Positions 38,682 to 47,127 of a stretch of 64,000 nucleotides of DNA are shown in pieces. The translations under genes were made by a program, and so were the position numbers. This DNA comes from Bryobacteraceae bacterium CoA2 C42. Lineage in GTDB: Bacteria > Acidobacteriota > Terriglobia > Bryobacterales > Bryobacteraceae. The first letter of the stretch is position 1. Each line of letters opens with the position of its first letter. The stretch covers positions 1 to 64,000 of the forward strand of contig JAINDL010000030.1 of the NCBI GenBank assembly GCA_019931245.1. The letters run 5' to 3'. The notes beneath the pieces are model-generated. The model was not told the DNA's origin. It did no database searches and worked only from the letters and a program-made list of their open reading frames with translations.

Positions 38682-41600
38682 ATGAAGCCGAAGCAAAGTT
38701 CGCGCCGGGAGTTCATTCAACGTTCGACGAAAGGGGCCGCGGCGGGCGGCGTGGCTGCGGCCACGGGAAACGCGGCGGTGGGGGAGAGCGCGATCAAGCC
38801 GCTCAAGACCGCGCATACGCACCAGTCGACTTCGATTTGCCCTTATTGCGCCGTGGGGTGCAGCGTGGTGGTCCACTCGCTCGGAGACCGGGCGCAGAAT
38901 GTGAAGCCCGCGATTGTCCATATCGAAGGGGATCCGGAGAGCCCGATCAACCGCGGGACGCTGTGCCCGAAAGGAGCTTCGCTCGAGGAGTTCGTGCAGA
39001 GCGACCGGCGGCTGACCACGGTGCAGTACCGGGCGCCGGGGAGCCGGGAGTGGCGGCGGATCAGTTGGGCCGAGGCGGTAGAGAAGATGGCGCGGCGGAT
39101 CAAGGATTCGCGCGACCGCGGCTTTGAGGCGACCGATGCGCAGGGGCGCACGGTGAACCGGCTGCGCAACGTGGCCATGATCGGCGGTTGCACGGATACC
39201 AACGAAATCAACTATCTGCTGGGGAAGTTCCGCTTCGGGATGGGGCTGGTCTCTTACGAGAATCAAAGCCGGCTTTGACACGGCCCCACGGTAGCCAGTT
39301 TGGCTGCCACGTTTGGGCGGGGCGCGATGACCAACGGCTGGACGGATGTCTCCAACGCCGATGTCGTGCTGGTGATGGGCGGCAATCCGGCGGAGAACCA
39401 TCCGGTGGGCTTCCGGTTTGTGATGGAGGCCAAGCGGCTGCGGAAAGCGAAGATTGTATGCGTCGATCCGCGCTTTACGCGGACGGCGGCGGTGAGCGAT
39501 CTCTACGTGCCGATCCGTTCGGGAACGGACATCGCGTTTCTCGGCGGGTTGATTCACTACGCGCTCAGCGAGAACAAGTATCAGCGCAAGTACGTGGAAC
39601 AGCACACCAACGCGTCGTTTCTGATTGCTGAGGGGTTTGGCTTCAGCGAGGGGCATTTTTCGGGCTGGCAGGACGGCAAGTACGACAAGTCGACCTGGCA
39701 GTATGAACTCGACGGGCAGGGCTATGCGAAGGTAGACCCGACGCTTGAGCATCCGCGGTGCGTGTTTCAACTGATGAAGAAGCACTACTCGCGCTACACG
39801 CCCGAAGTAGTGGCCAACATCTGCGGCTGCACGGCCGAGGAGTTCTTGAAGGCCGCGGCGATGATTACCCTGGCCGCGGCGGAGAACAAGAGCGGGACGG
39901 TGCTCTATGCGCTGGGCTGGACGCACCATAGCTTCGCGGTGCAGTTGATCCACGCCGCGGCGATGGTGCAACTGCTGATGGGCAACATCGGCATGCCGGG
40001 CGGCGGGGTGAACGCGCAGCGCGGCCACGCCAACATTCAGGGCTCGACCGATATGGGCGCCTGGAACTATCTGCCCGGCTATCTCAAGCTGCCGCGGGCG
40101 AACCAGACGGCGCTGGTGGATTACCTGAAGGCGAACACGCCGAAGCCGCTGCGGCCGAACAGCCTGAACTACTGGGGCAACACGCCGAAGTTCATGACGA
40201 GTCTGCTGAAGGCTTACTACGGTCCGAACGCTACCGCGGCCAACAGCTACGGCTACGATTGGCTTCCCAAGATCGCCGAGGGCGCCGACCACTCCTGGGG
40301 CACCTTCTTTGATGAGATGGACGCCGGAAAGATGGAGGGCCTGATCAGCTTCGGGATGAACCCGGTAGCGAACGGCCCGAACACCCCGAAGATGATTCGG
40401 GGGCTTTCGAAGTTGAAGTGGTTGATTGTCGCCGAGAACTTCGAGACCGAGACGGCGGCCTTCTGGCGGGCCAAGGAACTGGCCGACAAGGAGTATCCGC
40501 ACTCGCTGAAGGCTGAGGATATTCAAACGGAGGTGTTCCTGCTACCGGCAGCGTGCTTTGCCGAAAAAGACGGCTCGTTTGTGAACTCTTCGCGATGGCT
40601 GCAGTGGAAACAGGTGGCCGTGGATCCGCCGGGCGAGGCGCGGCGCGATCAGGAAATCATCGCCGATCTGTTTCTGGCCATTCGCGCGCTCTATGAGAAA
40701 GAGGGCGGCAAGGGGGCGGAGCCTCTGCTGCGAATGCAGTGGAACTATGCGAGGCCCCACGCGCCGACGCTGCGCGAGGTGGCGCGGGAGGTCAACGGCG
40801 TGGACCTCGCAACCGGCAAACAGTTGAACGGCTTTGGCGAGTTGCAGGCCGACGGCACGACGGCGTGCGGGAACTGGATTTATTCGGGTTCGTGGCCGGA
40901 GGCGGGCAATCAGATGGCGCGGCGCGGTCAGGTGGACCCGACCGGTCTGGGGCTCTATCCGGAGTGGGCGTGGAGCTGGCCGGCTAACCGGCGGATTCTC
41001 TACAACCGGGCTTCGACCGACGAGCAGGGCAAGCCGTGGGACGCGACGCGGGCGCCGCTGCGGTGGAACGGGCAGCGCTGGGCGGGCGATACGCCGGACT
41101 ATAAGGCCGATGCCAAGCCGGATTCGCTGGCGGCGTTTGTGATGCTACCGGAGGGCGTGGCGCGGCTGTTTGCGCCGGACCTCGTCGAAGGGCCTTTCCC
41201 GGAGCATTACGAGCCGGCCGAAAGTCCGGTGGAGAATGCGCTGCACCCGAACGCGAACGCCAATCCGTTGTTGCGGGTGTATCGGAGCGACCTCGATTCG
41301 CTCGGGTCGGCCAAGGATTTTCCGTTTGTCGCCATTACCTACCGGCTCACGGAACACTTTCATTACTGGACGAAGCATACGAGTTCGAGCGCGGAGTTGC
41401 AGTCGAACTTCTTTGTCGAAGTGCCGGAAGAGTTGGCGTCGGAGAAGGGAATTGCCAGCGGCACCCTCGTGCGCGTCTCTTCGGCGCGTGGTGAGTTGGA
41501 GGGGCCGGCGCTGGTGACCAAGCGGTTGCGGACGCTGAAGGTGAGCGGGCGGAAGGTCTATCAGATTGGCTTGCCGATTCACTGGGGATTCGTTGGCAAG

Positions 41601-41705
41601 GTGCACGGGCCGCTGATCAACAAGCTGACGCCGAGCGCGTATGACCCCAACTGCGGCACGCCGGAATACAAGGGCTTTCTCGTAAATTTGGAGAAGATCG
41701 GATGA
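38682..41705 (+). CDS. fdnG: Formate dehydrogenase-N alpha subunit, selenocysteine-containing (in-frame UGA)
   Basis: Catalytic subunit of a periplasmic respiratory formate dehydrogenase (formate to CO2). It reads as one 1007-residue protein if the in-frame TGA at 39276-39278 is decoded as selenocysteine 199; without that it appears as two frames (38682-39278 and 39300-41705). A Tat signal SRREFIQ begins at residue 7. A [4Fe-4S] site is formed by Cys53, Cys56, Cys60 and Cys95. The context NQSRL-Sec-HGPTVASLA matches FdnG/FdoG around their Sec. Length agrees with E. coli FdnG (1015). The gene for the iron-sulfur subunit overlaps by 4 nt. Confidence 0.92.
39276..39308 (+). promoter_or_regulatory. 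Bacterial SECIS-like hairpin directly after the Sec codon
   Basis: After TGA at 39276-39278, the stem GGTAGCC (39290-39296) pairs fully with GGCTGCC (39302-39308), one pair being G-U, around a 5-nt loop AGTTT (39297-39301). The distance from the UGA to the apical loop (18 nt) and the G-U containing loop fit SelB-dependent bacterial SECIS elements such as those of fdnG and fdhF. The selenocysteine tRNA and selB genes are not in this window. Confidence 0.8.
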
Positions 41706-42520
41706 CCGTTGCCAAGCTCATCGATACAACGCTCTGCATAGGCTGTAAGGCTTGCGAAGTCGCCTGTCAGGAGTGGAACGATCAGGAGTACACGCTGGGG
41801 ACGTTTGGCGGCACCTACCAGACGATGCCGGATCTGGCCCACAACTTCTGGAATCTGATCAAGTTCAACGAAATGGAGCGCGACGGCGGCACGTCGTGGC
41901 TCATGTCGAAGTATCAGTGCATGCACTGTGCCGAGGCCGGGTGCCTTGCCGCGTGTCCGGCGCCGGGGGCGATTGTGGCGCGGCCCAACGGGACCATCGA
42001 CTTCGTGCAGGACAACTGCATCGGCTGCGGATACTGCATCACGGGTTGCCCGTTTGATGTGCCCCGCCTGAGCCCGACGACGAAGAAGGTTTATAAGTGC
42101 TCGTTGTGTTCGGACCGTACGGCCGTGGGCCTGGAGCCGGCCTGCATCAAAACGTGCCCGACCAACTGCCTGACGTTTGGCGAGCGCGACGAACTGGTGC
42201 GTATTGCCGAGGCGCGGAGCACGGAGTTGAAGGCCGACGGGTTTGCGGATGCGGGCGTGTACAACCCGCAAGGCGTGGGCGGAACCAACGTCCTCTACGT
42301 GTTGAAGCACGCCAGCGAGCCCGAACAGTATGGGCTGCCGAAGGACCCGCAGATTCCGCTGAGCGTGAGCTTGTGGAAGGGCCCGATGAAGTGGCTCGGC
42401 ACGCTGATGTTCTGGGGCACGATTCTGGGGACCTTCGTGCATTTTGTGATCTACGGCCCGCAAGACCCGGCCAAGCATGGGCACCCGGAAAAGGAGGACG
42501 AGCCGAGTGAGCGAGCCTGA
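41702..42520 (+). CDS. fdnH: Formate dehydrogenase-N beta (iron-sulfur) subunit
   Basis: 272-residue electron-transfer subunit. Four ferredoxin-type cysteine groups are visible: CIGCKACEVACQEW, CMHCAEAGCLAACPAPGA, CIGCGYCITGCPFDVPR and CSLCSDRTAVGLEPACIKTCPT, enough for four [4Fe-4S] clusters. A single C-terminal membrane helix (LGTLMFWGTILGTFVHFVIYG) anchors it, as in FdnH. It starts with ATGA overlap to the alpha subunit. Slightly shorter than E. coli FdnH (294). Confidence 0.92.
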   Translation: MTVAKLIDTTLCIGCKACEVACQEWNDQEYTLGTFGGTYQTMPDLAHNFWNLIKFNEMERDGGTSWLMSKYQCMHCAEAGCLAACPAPGAIVARPNGTIDFVQDNCIGCGYCITGCPFDVPRLSPTTKKVYKCSLCSDRTAVGLEPACIKTCPTNCLTFGERDELVRIAEARSTELKADGFADAGVYNPQGVGGTNVLYVLKHASEPEQYGLPKDPQIPLSVSLWKGPMKWLGTLMFWGTILGTFVHFVIYGPQDPAKHGHPEKEDEPSERA

Positions 42521-43139
42521 AGAGATTCGGATTCCCCGCTTTGACGCCTATGAGCGCGTGATGCACTGGATGGCGGCTTTGAGCTTTGGTTACGCGACGC
42601 TGACCGGTCTGGCGATCTGGTCGCCGAAGCTGTATTGGATGGGGACGATGCTGGGAGGAGGCTTCCATATTCGCGGCACGCATCCGTGGTCCGGCGTAGT
42701 GTTTGCGGTAATGATCGGGGTGATGTTTCGCCGCTGGGCGGCGGGCATGGGTCTGGATGCCGATGACCGGGTGTGGCTGACGCGGCTGCATAAATACGCC
42801 ACGCACGACCATGGCGCGCTGCCGCCCTCGGGGCGCTTCAACGCCGGGCAGAAGATGCTGTTCTGGAGCCAGGTGGCGACCACGCTGGCGCTGTTCGCCA
42901 CCGGAGTGGTGTTGTGGTTTCCCGAATCGATGCCGCGGCCGTTGCGGCTCGCCTCGATCGCGCTGCATCCACTGGCGGCCATCGGGTCCATTACGAGCAT
43001 TCTCGTGCACATCTACATGGGTACGGCGGCCGTGCCGCAGTCGATGCGCGCCATGCTGCGCGGCTATGTGGTGCCCGAGTGGGCGCGCTTTCATCACCCG
43101 AAGTGGTATCGCGCGTGGCGCGCATCGCACCGGTCCTGA
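42507..43139 (+). CDS. fdnI: Formate dehydrogenase gamma subunit, cytochrome b556
   Basis: 210-residue inner-membrane cytochrome b that passes electrons to quinone. GTG at 42507 is preceded by AAGGAGG (42490-42496) and overlaps the beta stop by 14 nt. Four membrane segments are seen, with candidate heme histidines in YERVMHWMAAL, RLHKYATHDH and SILVHIYMG, as in the Ni/Fe-hydrogenase/FDH-type cytochrome b family. Length is similar to FdnI (217). No fdhD or fdhE accessory gene is present nearby. Confidence 0.9.
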   Translation: MSEPEEIRIPRFDAYERVMHWMAALSFGYATLTGLAIWSPKLYWMGTMLGGGFHIRGTHPWSGVVFAVMIGVMFRRWAAGMGLDADDRVWLTRLHKYATHDHGALPPSGRFNAGQKMLFWSQVATTLALFATGVVLWFPESMPRPLRLASIALHPLAAIGSITSILVHIYMGTAAVPQSMRAMLRGYVVPEWARFHHPKWYRAWRASHRS

Positions 43140-43143
43140 GCCC

Positions 43144-44067
43144 ATGTCGACCAAGCTGCGCAAAGTGCTTCGGACCGCCGGCGTTGTCCTCGCGGTGATG
43201 CTCCTGGTGGCGGGCGCCGCGGCCGGGGCGCTGTGGCTGTATCTGCATCCATCGTTCGAACGGACCGATGGCCTCGTCTACGGTCACCGCCACGGCGCGC
43301 CGCTGACCATGGATATCTTGCGTCCGCCCGCCGGCAGGCGGAACGGCCTGGGCGTGGCGTTTCTTGTGAGTGGCGGGTGGCGGTCGAAAGGGCCGGGCGA
43401 ATCGCCCGCGTGGCTGGCCGCTCCGCTTCTGCGGGCCGGCTATACGGTGTTCGCCATCTGCCACGTCTCGCAGCCGCAGTCCACGGTCATGGAGATTATC
43501 GACGACATGCACCGCGGCATCCGCCACGTGCGGCATCACGCCGCGCAGTATGGCGTAGATCCCAACCGCCTCGGGGTCACCGGCGGCAGCGCGGGCGGGC
43601 ATCTCAGCCTGATGCTGGCGACGCGCGGCGGCCCCGGCGATCCGAGTGCGCCGGACCCCATCGACCGCGAGTCGAGTGCCGTGCAGGCGGTGGCGATTTT
43701 CTATCCCGTGACCGACCTGCTGAACCTGGGTCCTTCCACAGAAAACCTCGGCGATGGCGGCCCGCCCAAAAGCTTCGTGCGCGCGTTCGGTCCGCGGGCC
43801 AAAGACCTCGCGGCATGGAAGCAGATCGGCTACGAGAGTTCCCCGATCTATCACCTTGGCCCGCATGTGCCGCCGACGCTGATCTACCATGGCGATGCCG
43901 ATACGCTGGTGCCGCTTGAGCAGTCGCAGCGGTACGCGGCCAAAGCGGGGGAGGCCGGCCGGCGGGTGGAACTGGTGGTGCATCCCGGCGGCGGCCATGG
44001 CTGGACGACCATGGTGGCTGACGAGGAGCACTTCGTCCGGTGGTTTGACGAGAATCTCAAGAAATAG
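43144..44067 (+). CDS. Alpha/beta hydrolase (BD-FAE/esterase-lipase-like), membrane-anchored
   Basis: 307-residue hydrolase starting 4 nt after the cytochrome b stop, so likely co-transcribed with the formate dehydrogenase operon. An N-terminal membrane anchor (VVLAVMLLVAGAAAGALWLYL) is followed by an alpha/beta-hydrolase fold with nucleophile Ser149 in GGSAGGH, an acid in YHGDADTLVP (about 251) and His in HPGGGHGW (about 285). Substrate unknown. It replaces the FdhE-type accessory gene often found at this position; a functional link to formate oxidation is not evident. Confidence 0.78.
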   Translation: MSTKLRKVLRTAGVVLAVMLLVAGAAAGALWLYLHPSFERTDGLVYGHRHGAPLTMDILRPPAGRRNGLGVAFLVSGGWRSKGPGESPAWLAAPLLRAGYTVFAICHVSQPQSTVMEIIDDMHRGIRHVRHHAAQYGVDPNRLGVTGGSAGGHLSLMLATRGGPGDPSAPDPIDRESSAVQAVAIFYPVTDLLNLGPSTENLGDGGPPKSFVRAFGPRAKDLAAWKQIGYESSPIYHLGPHVPPTLIYHGDADTLVPLEQSQRYAAKAGEAGRRVELVVHPGGGHGWTTMVADEEHFVRWFDENLKK

Positions 44068-44072
44068 GCCGG

Positions 44073-44972
44073 TCAGATGAGGCCTTGCCAGTTGAGCGGG
44101 CTGACGAGCGGATCGTCCTCGACGGCGAAGCGCCGCCAATGCTCCAGTTCGCTTGCCGACAGCGGTCCCTGCCGCGCCGCTTCCAGATTCCTCTCGAGTT
44201 CGGCCGCATCGCGGATGCCCAGGATTAGCGTGGCGATCTCCGGGAAAGAAAGGCAGAAGCGCAAGGCGAGCGCGGCAAGTGCGTCGACGGGCGCATCACC
44301 CAGGCCAGCCAGTGCCCGGTCCCGTAGCGGCCCCAGGCGCTCGGGAACCTCGGCCACGCGCGCTGTCAGCACCCCGCGCAGGAAAACGGAGCGGACCAGG
44401 AGGGCCACGCCGCGCTCGCGCGCCAGCGGAAAAACCCGGCGCTCCATTTTTCGATCGAGCAGGTTGAAGGGCACCTGCAGGGTGCGGTAGAGCGGGGTGT
44501 CGAGGATGGCGAGGGCGGTGGCTTCGTCGTAGGCGCTCGCGCCGACGAAGCGGACCGTGCCGCTGTCGATCACCGCCTGCAGACCGGCCAGCAGCGCGGG
44601 GTCGCGCACGTTCGAAGGATCGGGATTGTGCAACTGCAGCAGGTCGAGGCAGGGGCGGCGCAGGCGATGCAGACTCCGGTCCACCGACTCGGCAATCTGC
44701 GCGGCATCGGCCGGCAGCACGATCTTGGTGGCGACCCGGGCGTCGACGCCGCTGGCACCAATCAGCTCTTCCGCATCGCCGTAGACCGGGGCGGTATCGA
44801 GCAGCGTGATGCCGCTCGCCGCCGCCGCGCGGAGCAGGTTTTCGGCGGAGGAGCGGTCCGGCTTTTCGTAGTGGGCGCTGCCGCGGAAACCGTAATCGAT
44901 GCCCAATTCGACGGTGCCGAGGGTGATCTCGGAGACCGCGAATCCGGTGTTGCCCAGGGGTCGTGAGTTCAT
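44073..44972 (-). CDS. Aldo/keto reductase family protein
   Basis: 299-residue NADPH-dependent TIM-barrel oxidoreductase. ATG at 44972 (MNSRPLGNTGFAVSEITLGT) is standard for the family. LLDTAPVYGDAEELIG contains the catalytic Asp and Tyr, VATKIV the Lys, and LQLHNPDP the His. VRFVGASAYDEATA matches the cofactor-binding GVSN-like stretch in altered form. LLGIRDAAELERNLEAA is the C-terminal NADP-binding element. A TATGAT hexamer lies 15 nt upstream of the start. Confidence 0.85.
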   Translation of the reverse strand: MNSRPLGNTGFAVSEITLGTVELGIDYGFRGSAHYEKPDRSSAENLLRAAAASGITLLDTAPVYGDAEELIGASGVDARVATKIVLPADAAQIAESVDRSLHRLRRPCLDLLQLHNPDPSNVRDPALLAGLQAVIDSGTVRFVGASAYDEATALAILDTPLYRTLQVPFNLLDRKMERRVFPLARERGVALLVRSVFLRGVLTARVAEVPERLGPLRDRALAGLGDAPVDALAALALRFCLSFPEIATLILGIRDAAELERNLEAARQGPLSASELEHWRRFAVEDDPLVSPLNWQGLI

Positions 44973-45013
44973 GCGGAGGTTCTTAGGATCATACCCTGTG
45001 TGGCGGGATGTGG

Positions 45014-45934
45014 TCAGGCGAACCGGTGCGTGGCGTCCTCCCAAACTGCTGCGAGTTCGGTGAGATGGCGCATGCAGTGCAGAGCGTTGTCGAGGTGGCT
45101 TTTGTCCCGCGCCCCGGTCAATACGCTGTCGATGGCCGGCTGGCGCAGTACCCAAGCCATGGCCAGGGTGGCCAGCGAATGCCCGGATGTTTCCGCCAAC
45201 CGCCGAAGTTGGGCGAGGACTTCGAAGTTCGCCGGATGGAAGTAGAGGTCGGCGTGCGCCGGCTTGATGGCAAAGCGGGATCCTGCCGGCATCGCGCTCC
45301 GGTCGCCCGTATACTTGCCCGTTAGAAACCCGGCGCCCAGCGGGCTGTAGCTGGTGATGCCGATACCGTGCTCCGCGCAGAGCCGAAACAGGCCGTCGGC
45401 GGCCTCGCGGGCCACCAGATTGTAGACCGGCTGCAGAACGCGGAGCGGGGCCAGGTTCCGCGCAAGGCTCGCCGCCAACGCGGCTCGCAGCTGCTCCATC
45501 GTAAAGTTGCTGCCACCGATCGTTTGCGCCTTACCCGCATCAACACTCCACGTCATCGCCTCGAGCGACTCCTCAATCGGCCGACCCGCATCATACGAGT
45601 GCATCAGGTACACGTCCACCTGCTCGCACTGCAGCCGGTCGAGGCTGCGCGCGAGAGCTTCGCGTACATGGGCCATCGAGAAGTCCGTGGTGACTTTGGT
45701 CTGCAGGACGATGCGGTCCCGGCAGCCCCGCGCGCGCAGCCAGCGACCCACAATGCGTTCGGAAGCGCCCTCGCCGTAAGCCTCAGCCGTGTCGAACAGA
45801 TTAATGCCCTGCTCGACGGCATAGTCCATGAGTTCGAACGCGGCGGCTTCGTCGATCTCCCGCCCAAAGGTGACGCAGCCGAGCGCGATGCGCCCTACCA
45901 TGAACGGTGTGCTTCCCAGAGCCCGAATCTGCAT
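45014..45934 (-). CDS. Aldo/keto reductase family protein (second copy, different subgroup)
   Basis: 306-residue enzyme. ATG at 45934 (MQIRALGSTPFMVGRIALGC). NLFDTAEAYGEGASERIVG, LQTKVTTD and VYLMHSYDAG supply the catalytic Asp, Tyr, Lys and His. TIGGSNFTMEQL and YSPLGAGFLTGKY resemble the YajO/PhdR and voltage-gated-channel-beta-like aldo/keto reductases. It lies 41 nt upstream of the other reductase on the same strand, but the two are only distantly alike, so they are not a recent duplication. Divergent from the dehydrogenase gene at 45997. Confidence 0.85.
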   Translation of the reverse strand: MQIRALGSTPFMVGRIALGCVTFGREIDEAAAFELMDYAVEQGINLFDTAEAYGEGASERIVGRWLRARGCRDRIVLQTKVTTDFSMAHVREALARSLDRLQCEQVDVYLMHSYDAGRPIEESLEAMTWSVDAGKAQTIGGSNFTMEQLRAALAASLARNLAPLRVLQPVYNLVAREAADGLFRLCAEHGIGITSYSPLGAGFLTGKYTGDRSAMPAGSRFAIKPAHADLYFHPANFEVLAQLRRLAETSGHSLATLAMAWVLRQPAIDSVLTGARDKSHLDNALHCMRHLTELAAVWEDATHRFA

Positions 45935-45996
45935 GAACAATTGCGCACCAGTATTGCAGAAATGGCGCGACGGCGTGCTACAGTTTGGAGCATTCC

Positions 45997-46902
45997 ATGC
46001 AGCAAGAATCGATTGGCGTAGTTGGACTCGGCCTGCTTGGCCGCGGCATTGCAGCGTGCTTTCTCTTCCACGGCTTTCGTGTGGTTGTCCTGACGAAGGA
46101 CGGCGCACCGGGCTACGCGGCGGCGCGGCAATACATTGCAAAGGCTGCCGCGGAGTATCTCGCGCACGCCGGGGTGGACGCGGAGGCGGCGAAAGACTGG
46201 CCGGAGCGATTCGTGGAAGCCGCCGGCTGGGAGGCCTTTGCCGGGTGCGGCTTTATTGTCGAATCGGTGACCGAAGAGCTGGCCACCAAGCAGGAGGTCT
46301 TCGATGCGCTTGAGTCGGTGGTCGATCCCGCGGTGCCGATTGCGAGCAACACCTCGGCGTTGCCGATCAGCCTGCTGCAGCAGAGCCGCCGGCACCCCGG
46401 CCGGTTCCTCGGCATGCACTGGGCCGAACCCGCGCACGCCACGCGATTTCTCGAACTGATCCGCGGCGCCGCTACCGCCGATGCCGCCCTCGAACGCGCG
46501 GCCGAACTCGCCCGGCGCCTCGACAAGGATCCGTGCCTGGTGCAGCGGGACGTTCCCGGCTTCATCGTCAACCGCCTCGGCTACGCAATGTATCGGGAAG
46601 CTGTACATATGCTCGAAACCGGGGTGGCTGATGTTGAGACCATCGACCGGGCGTTCCGCAACGCCTGTGGCCTCTGGGCCTCGCTGTGCGGCCCGTTTCG
46701 CTGGATCGATATCACGGGCGGGCCGGGGCTCTACGCCCGCGCCATGCGCGGGGTGCTGCCCACGCTGAACAACTCGCCCGAACTGCCGCCGACGCTCGAA
46801 AATCCGCCGGAGTCTTTCTATCGCTACGCTCCCGGAGAGGTGGAGCGGTGGCACGAACAACTTCATGAACAGGCCTGGAGCCTCTTCCGGAAGCGGCCGT
46901 AG
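45997..46902 (+). CDS. 3-hydroxyacyl-CoA dehydrogenase family protein (or L-gulonate dehydrogenase-like)
   Basis: 301-residue NAD-dependent dehydrogenase. GGAG at 45987-45990 positions the ATG at 45997; an in-frame TTG at 45985 is less likely. The Rossmann motif GVVGLGLLGRGIA opens the protein; ESVTEELATKQEVF, SNTSALPIS and GMHWAEPAHATRFLE are the 3HCDH_N signatures. DVPGFIVNRLGYAMYREAVHML starts the C-terminal dimerisation domain. Size (about 300) fits both 3-hydroxybutyryl-CoA dehydrogenase and the lambda-crystallin/L-gulonate 3-dehydrogenase branch. The neighbouring aldo/keto reductases slightly favour a sugar-acid substrate. Confidence 0.8.
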   Translation: MQQESIGVVGLGLLGRGIAACFLFHGFRVVVLTKDGAPGYAAARQYIAKAAAEYLAHAGVDAEAAKDWPERFVEAAGWEAFAGCGFIVESVTEELATKQEVFDALESVVDPAVPIASNTSALPISLLQQSRRHPGRFLGMHWAEPAHATRFLELIRGAATADAALERAAELARRLDKDPCLVQRDVPGFIVNRLGYAMYREAVHMLETGVADVETIDRAFRNACGLWASLCGPFRWIDITGGPGLYARAMRGVLPTLNNSPELPPTLENPPESFYRYAPGEVERWHEQLHEQAWSLFRKRP

Positions 46903-47127
46903 TGCCCGCCGTGTGCCGCGCGGTACGAAAGAAAGCCTCCGGCGGCCCGCCCGTGATGCGCAGAGACCAGGCTGAGGGCCGCTGGCGGAATGACCCAGGT
47001 GCCAGATCGCTCCCGCCGCGAGCGGTCGCCAGGTGTCGGGCAGGTAAGGTTGCGCCGCCGCCGTTCATCCTGCACTCAGAACCCGTCCTCGCCGCCGCCA
47101 GTCCGAAGTGCTTTGCCACCCCGCCCC
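46903..47127. other. Intergenic region, 225 nt, no gene recognised
   Basis: The region lies between the convergent dehydrogenase and propeller-protein genes. Short frames exist on both strands but their translations are Pro/Arg rich and have no recognisable signature. No clear terminator stem with a U-run was found. It marks the right edge of the compositionally neutral block. Confidence 0.5.

Noticed and set aside
38682-39278. Separate short formate dehydrogenase fragment
   Set aside because: The frame continues after TGA with the expected sequence and a SECIS-like hairpin, so it is one selenoprotein gene and not a pseudogene.
45935-45996. dif-like site (a TTGCGCA...GTATTG stretch) in the divergent spacer near the skew switch
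   Set aside because: Beyond TTGCGCA it does not match the 28-bp XerC/XerD consensus or show the expected partial dyad symmetry.
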